From NCBI GenBank assembly GCA_030145965.1, contig JASKZT010000120.1, forward strand, positions 1 through 6,513: a stretch of DNA of 6,513 bases. Direction: 5' to 3'. The stretch comes from Ornithinimicrobium sp. (GTDB taxonomy: Bacteria; Actinomycetota; Actinomycetes; Actinomycetales; Dermatophilaceae). The notes beneath the pieces were generated by a model. It made no database searches and had not been told where the DNA came from. It saw nothing but the letters and a program-made list of their open reading frames with translations. Positions 5,188 to 6,513 of this stretch are shown here, piece by piece; within the stretch, counting starts at the first letter, position 1; every line of letters starts with the position of its first letter. The translations under genes were made by a program, and so were the position numbers.

Positions 5188-6513
5188 TCAGTCCTCGAAC
5201 GCCTCCGGCGGCGGGCAGGAGCAGACGAGGTTCCGGTCGCCGTAGACGCCGTCGATCCGCCGCACCGGGGCCCAGTACTTCCGGGCCGGGTCGACGCCCT
5301 GCGGGTAGGCCGCGGTCATCCGGTCGTAGGGGTGGTCCCACTCCCCCGCGAGCGACAGGGCGGTGTGCGGGGCGTGGCGCAGGACGCTGTCCCCGACCGC
5401 CCCGGCAGCCTCGTCCATCTCGCGGCGGATGGAGACCATCGCCTCCACGAAGCGGTCCAGCTCGCCCAGGTCCTCGCTCTCGGTCGGCTCGACCATGAGC
5501 GTGCCGGCCACCGGGAAGGACATCGTCGGGCTGTGGAAGCCGTAGTCGATGAGGCGCTTGGCCACGTCGTCGACGGTCACGCCCGTCTCCTTGCTCAGGC
5601 CGCGCAGGTCGAGGATGCACTCGTGCGCCACGAGGTCGTTCGCGCCGGTGTAGAGCACCGGGAAGTGCTCACGCAGCCGGGCGGCGATGTAGTTCGCGCT
5701 GAGCACCGCGACCTGGCCCGATCGGGTCAGGCCCGCGCCGCCGGTGAGGCGGATGTAGGCCCACGGGATCTGCAGGATGCCCGCCGAGCCGAAGGGCGCC
5801 GCCGAGATCGGCCCGGGGCCGCTGTCGGGGCCGGCCTCGCCGTCCAGCGGGTGGTTGGGCAGGTAGGGCGCCAGGTGCGAGCGGACCGCCACCGGCCCCA
5901 CGCCCGGGCCGCCGCCGCCGTGCGGGATGGTGAAGGTCTTGTGCAGGTTCAGGTGCGAGACGTCGCCGCCGAACCTGCCCGGCCGGGCGATCCCGAGCAG
6001 CGCGTTGAGGTTGGCGCCGTCGATGTAGACCTGGCCGCCGGCCTCGTGGACGAGGTCGCACAGCTCGGTGATCGTCTCCTCGTACACCCCGTGGGTCGAG
6101 GGGTAGGTGACCATGATCCCGGCCAGGGTGTCGCGGTGGGCCTCGATCTTGGCCCGCAGGTCCTCCAGGTCGATCTCGCCGGCCGCCGTGCTCTTGACGA
6201 CGACGACCCTGAGGCCGGCCATGACCGCGCTGGCGGCGTTGGTGCCGTGCGCGCTGGAGGGGATCAGGCACACGGTGCGCTGGTCGTCGCCGTTGGCCTG
6301 GTGGTAGCGGCGGATCGCGAGCAGGCCGGCGAACTCGCCCTGGGCACCGGCGTTGGGCTGCAGGCTGATGTCGTCGTAGCCGGTGATCTCCAGCAGCCAC
6401 TCCGAGAGCTGGCGGACCAGCTCACGGCTGCCCTCGGTCTGGTCGGCCGGGGCGAACGGGTGCAGGGACCCGAACTCGGGCCAGGTGACCGACTCCATCG
6501 CCGTGGTCGCGTT
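5188..6513 (-). CDS. gcvP: Glycine dehydrogenase (aminomethyl-transferring), P-protein of the glycine cleavage system, C-terminal part
   Basis: This PLP-dependent enzyme decarboxylates glycine and passes the aminomethyl group to lipoyl GcvH, feeding one-carbon units to tetrahydrofolate. The 441 codons visible before the stop are the C-terminal 45 percent or so of a protein usually about 950 residues long; the 5' part lies beyond 6513. The first visible residues, [14 protein letters not shown], correspond to the well-known internal LNATTEMEPVTWPEF segment, so the ATG at 6498 is not a real start. Other hallmarks, numbered from the window edge, are QPNAGAQGE (52-60), SSAHGTN (86-92) and [16 protein letters not shown], in which Lys192 (codon 5938-5940) is the Schiff-base lysine. 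The C-terminus [18 protein letters not shown] is typical. Nothing suggests inactivation. The ligase gene follows after 58 bases on the same strand; no gcvT or gcvH is visible here. Confidence 0.97.
   Translation of the reverse strand, partial: NATTAMESVTWPEFGSLHPFAPADQTEGSRELVRQLSEWLLEITGYDDISLQPNAGAQGEFAGLLAIRRYHQANGDDQRTVCLIPSSAHGTNAASAVMAGLRVVVVKSTAAGEIDLEDLRAKIEAHRDTLAGIMVTYPSTHGVYEETITELCDLVHEAGGQVYIDGANLNALLGIARPGRFGGDVSHLNLHKTFTIPHGGGGPGVGPVAVRSHLAPYLPNHPLDGEAGPDSGPGPISAAPFGSAGILQIPWAYIRLTGGAGLTRSGQVAVLSANYIAARLREHFPVLYTGANDLVAHECILDLRGLSKETGVTVDDVAKRLIDYGFHSPTMSFPVAGTLMVEPTESEDLGELDRFVEAMVSIRREMDEAAGAVGDSVLRHAPHTALSLAGEWDHPYDRMTAAYPQGVDPARKYWAPVRRIDGVYGDRNLVCSCPPPEAFED

Noticed and set aside
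3663..5498. Plus-strand open frame of about 611 codons antisense to the ligase and gcvP genes
   Set aside because: It is a by-product of high GC content. The opposite strand encodes proteins with recognisable catalytic motifs, while this frame translates to low-complexity Gly/Arg/Val-rich sequence with no family resemblance.
6496..6498. Complement ATG at 6498 as the start of a short glycine dehydrogenase subunit (gcvPB-like)
   Set aside because: The in-frame codons upstream encode NATTA, matching the conserved internal NATTEMEP segment of full-length GcvP, and the frame is open to the window edge.

Overview
The window is very GC-rich chromosomal DNA with tightly packed genes and almost no Shine-Dalgarno sequences. 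Together with the protein types (an actinobacterial GCS2-like ligase, a tandem-GNAT protein and leaderless-looking starts), this points to a high-GC actinobacterium, plausibly Micrococcales. The genus cannot be read from the sequence. I see no mobile element, tRNA, rRNA, CRISPR array or phage gene.

Layout, left to right. Bases 1-87 hold no supportable gene but contain a strong hairpin that probably ends the operon to its right. That operon runs leftward on the minus strand: an OsmC-family protein (2420-2848), an APC-superfamily amino-acid permease (1074-2378) and a tandem-GNAT acetyltransferase (88-1077). The last two overlap by four bases (ATGA). Nineteen bases to the right of the OsmC start, a histidine phosphatase with an Shb17/phosphoglycerate-mutase-like motif set (2868-3518) is read rightward. 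It converges on a GCS2-type glutamate-cysteine-ligase-like protein (3567-5129, minus strand), with two hairpins in the 48-base gap. Upstream of the ligase on the minus strand is the C-terminal part of the glycine dehydrogenase of the glycine cleavage system (gcvP, 5188 to beyond 6513), cut by the window edge.

How the genes may work together. GcvP is core one-carbon metabolism, and the ligase may be read as its downstream neighbour across a 58-base gap. The OsmC-permease-GNAT set looks like one transcription unit. Its products are a likely peroxide-reducing thiol protein, a membrane transporter for an amino acid or amine, and a cytoplasmic N-acyltransferase, but no shared substrate can be deduced. 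The most notable regulatory feature is the 19-base gap between the OsmC and phosphatase genes. It contains two overlapping, oppositely oriented -10-like hexamers, each exactly 7 bases from an ATG, which fits a bidirectional promoter giving two leaderless mRNAs.

Overall this is mostly ordinary housekeeping and accessory metabolism. I found no convincing new multi-gene system. The points deserving a second look are the symmetric leaderless promoter, the orphan GCS2-like ligase and the Shb17-like phosphatase.
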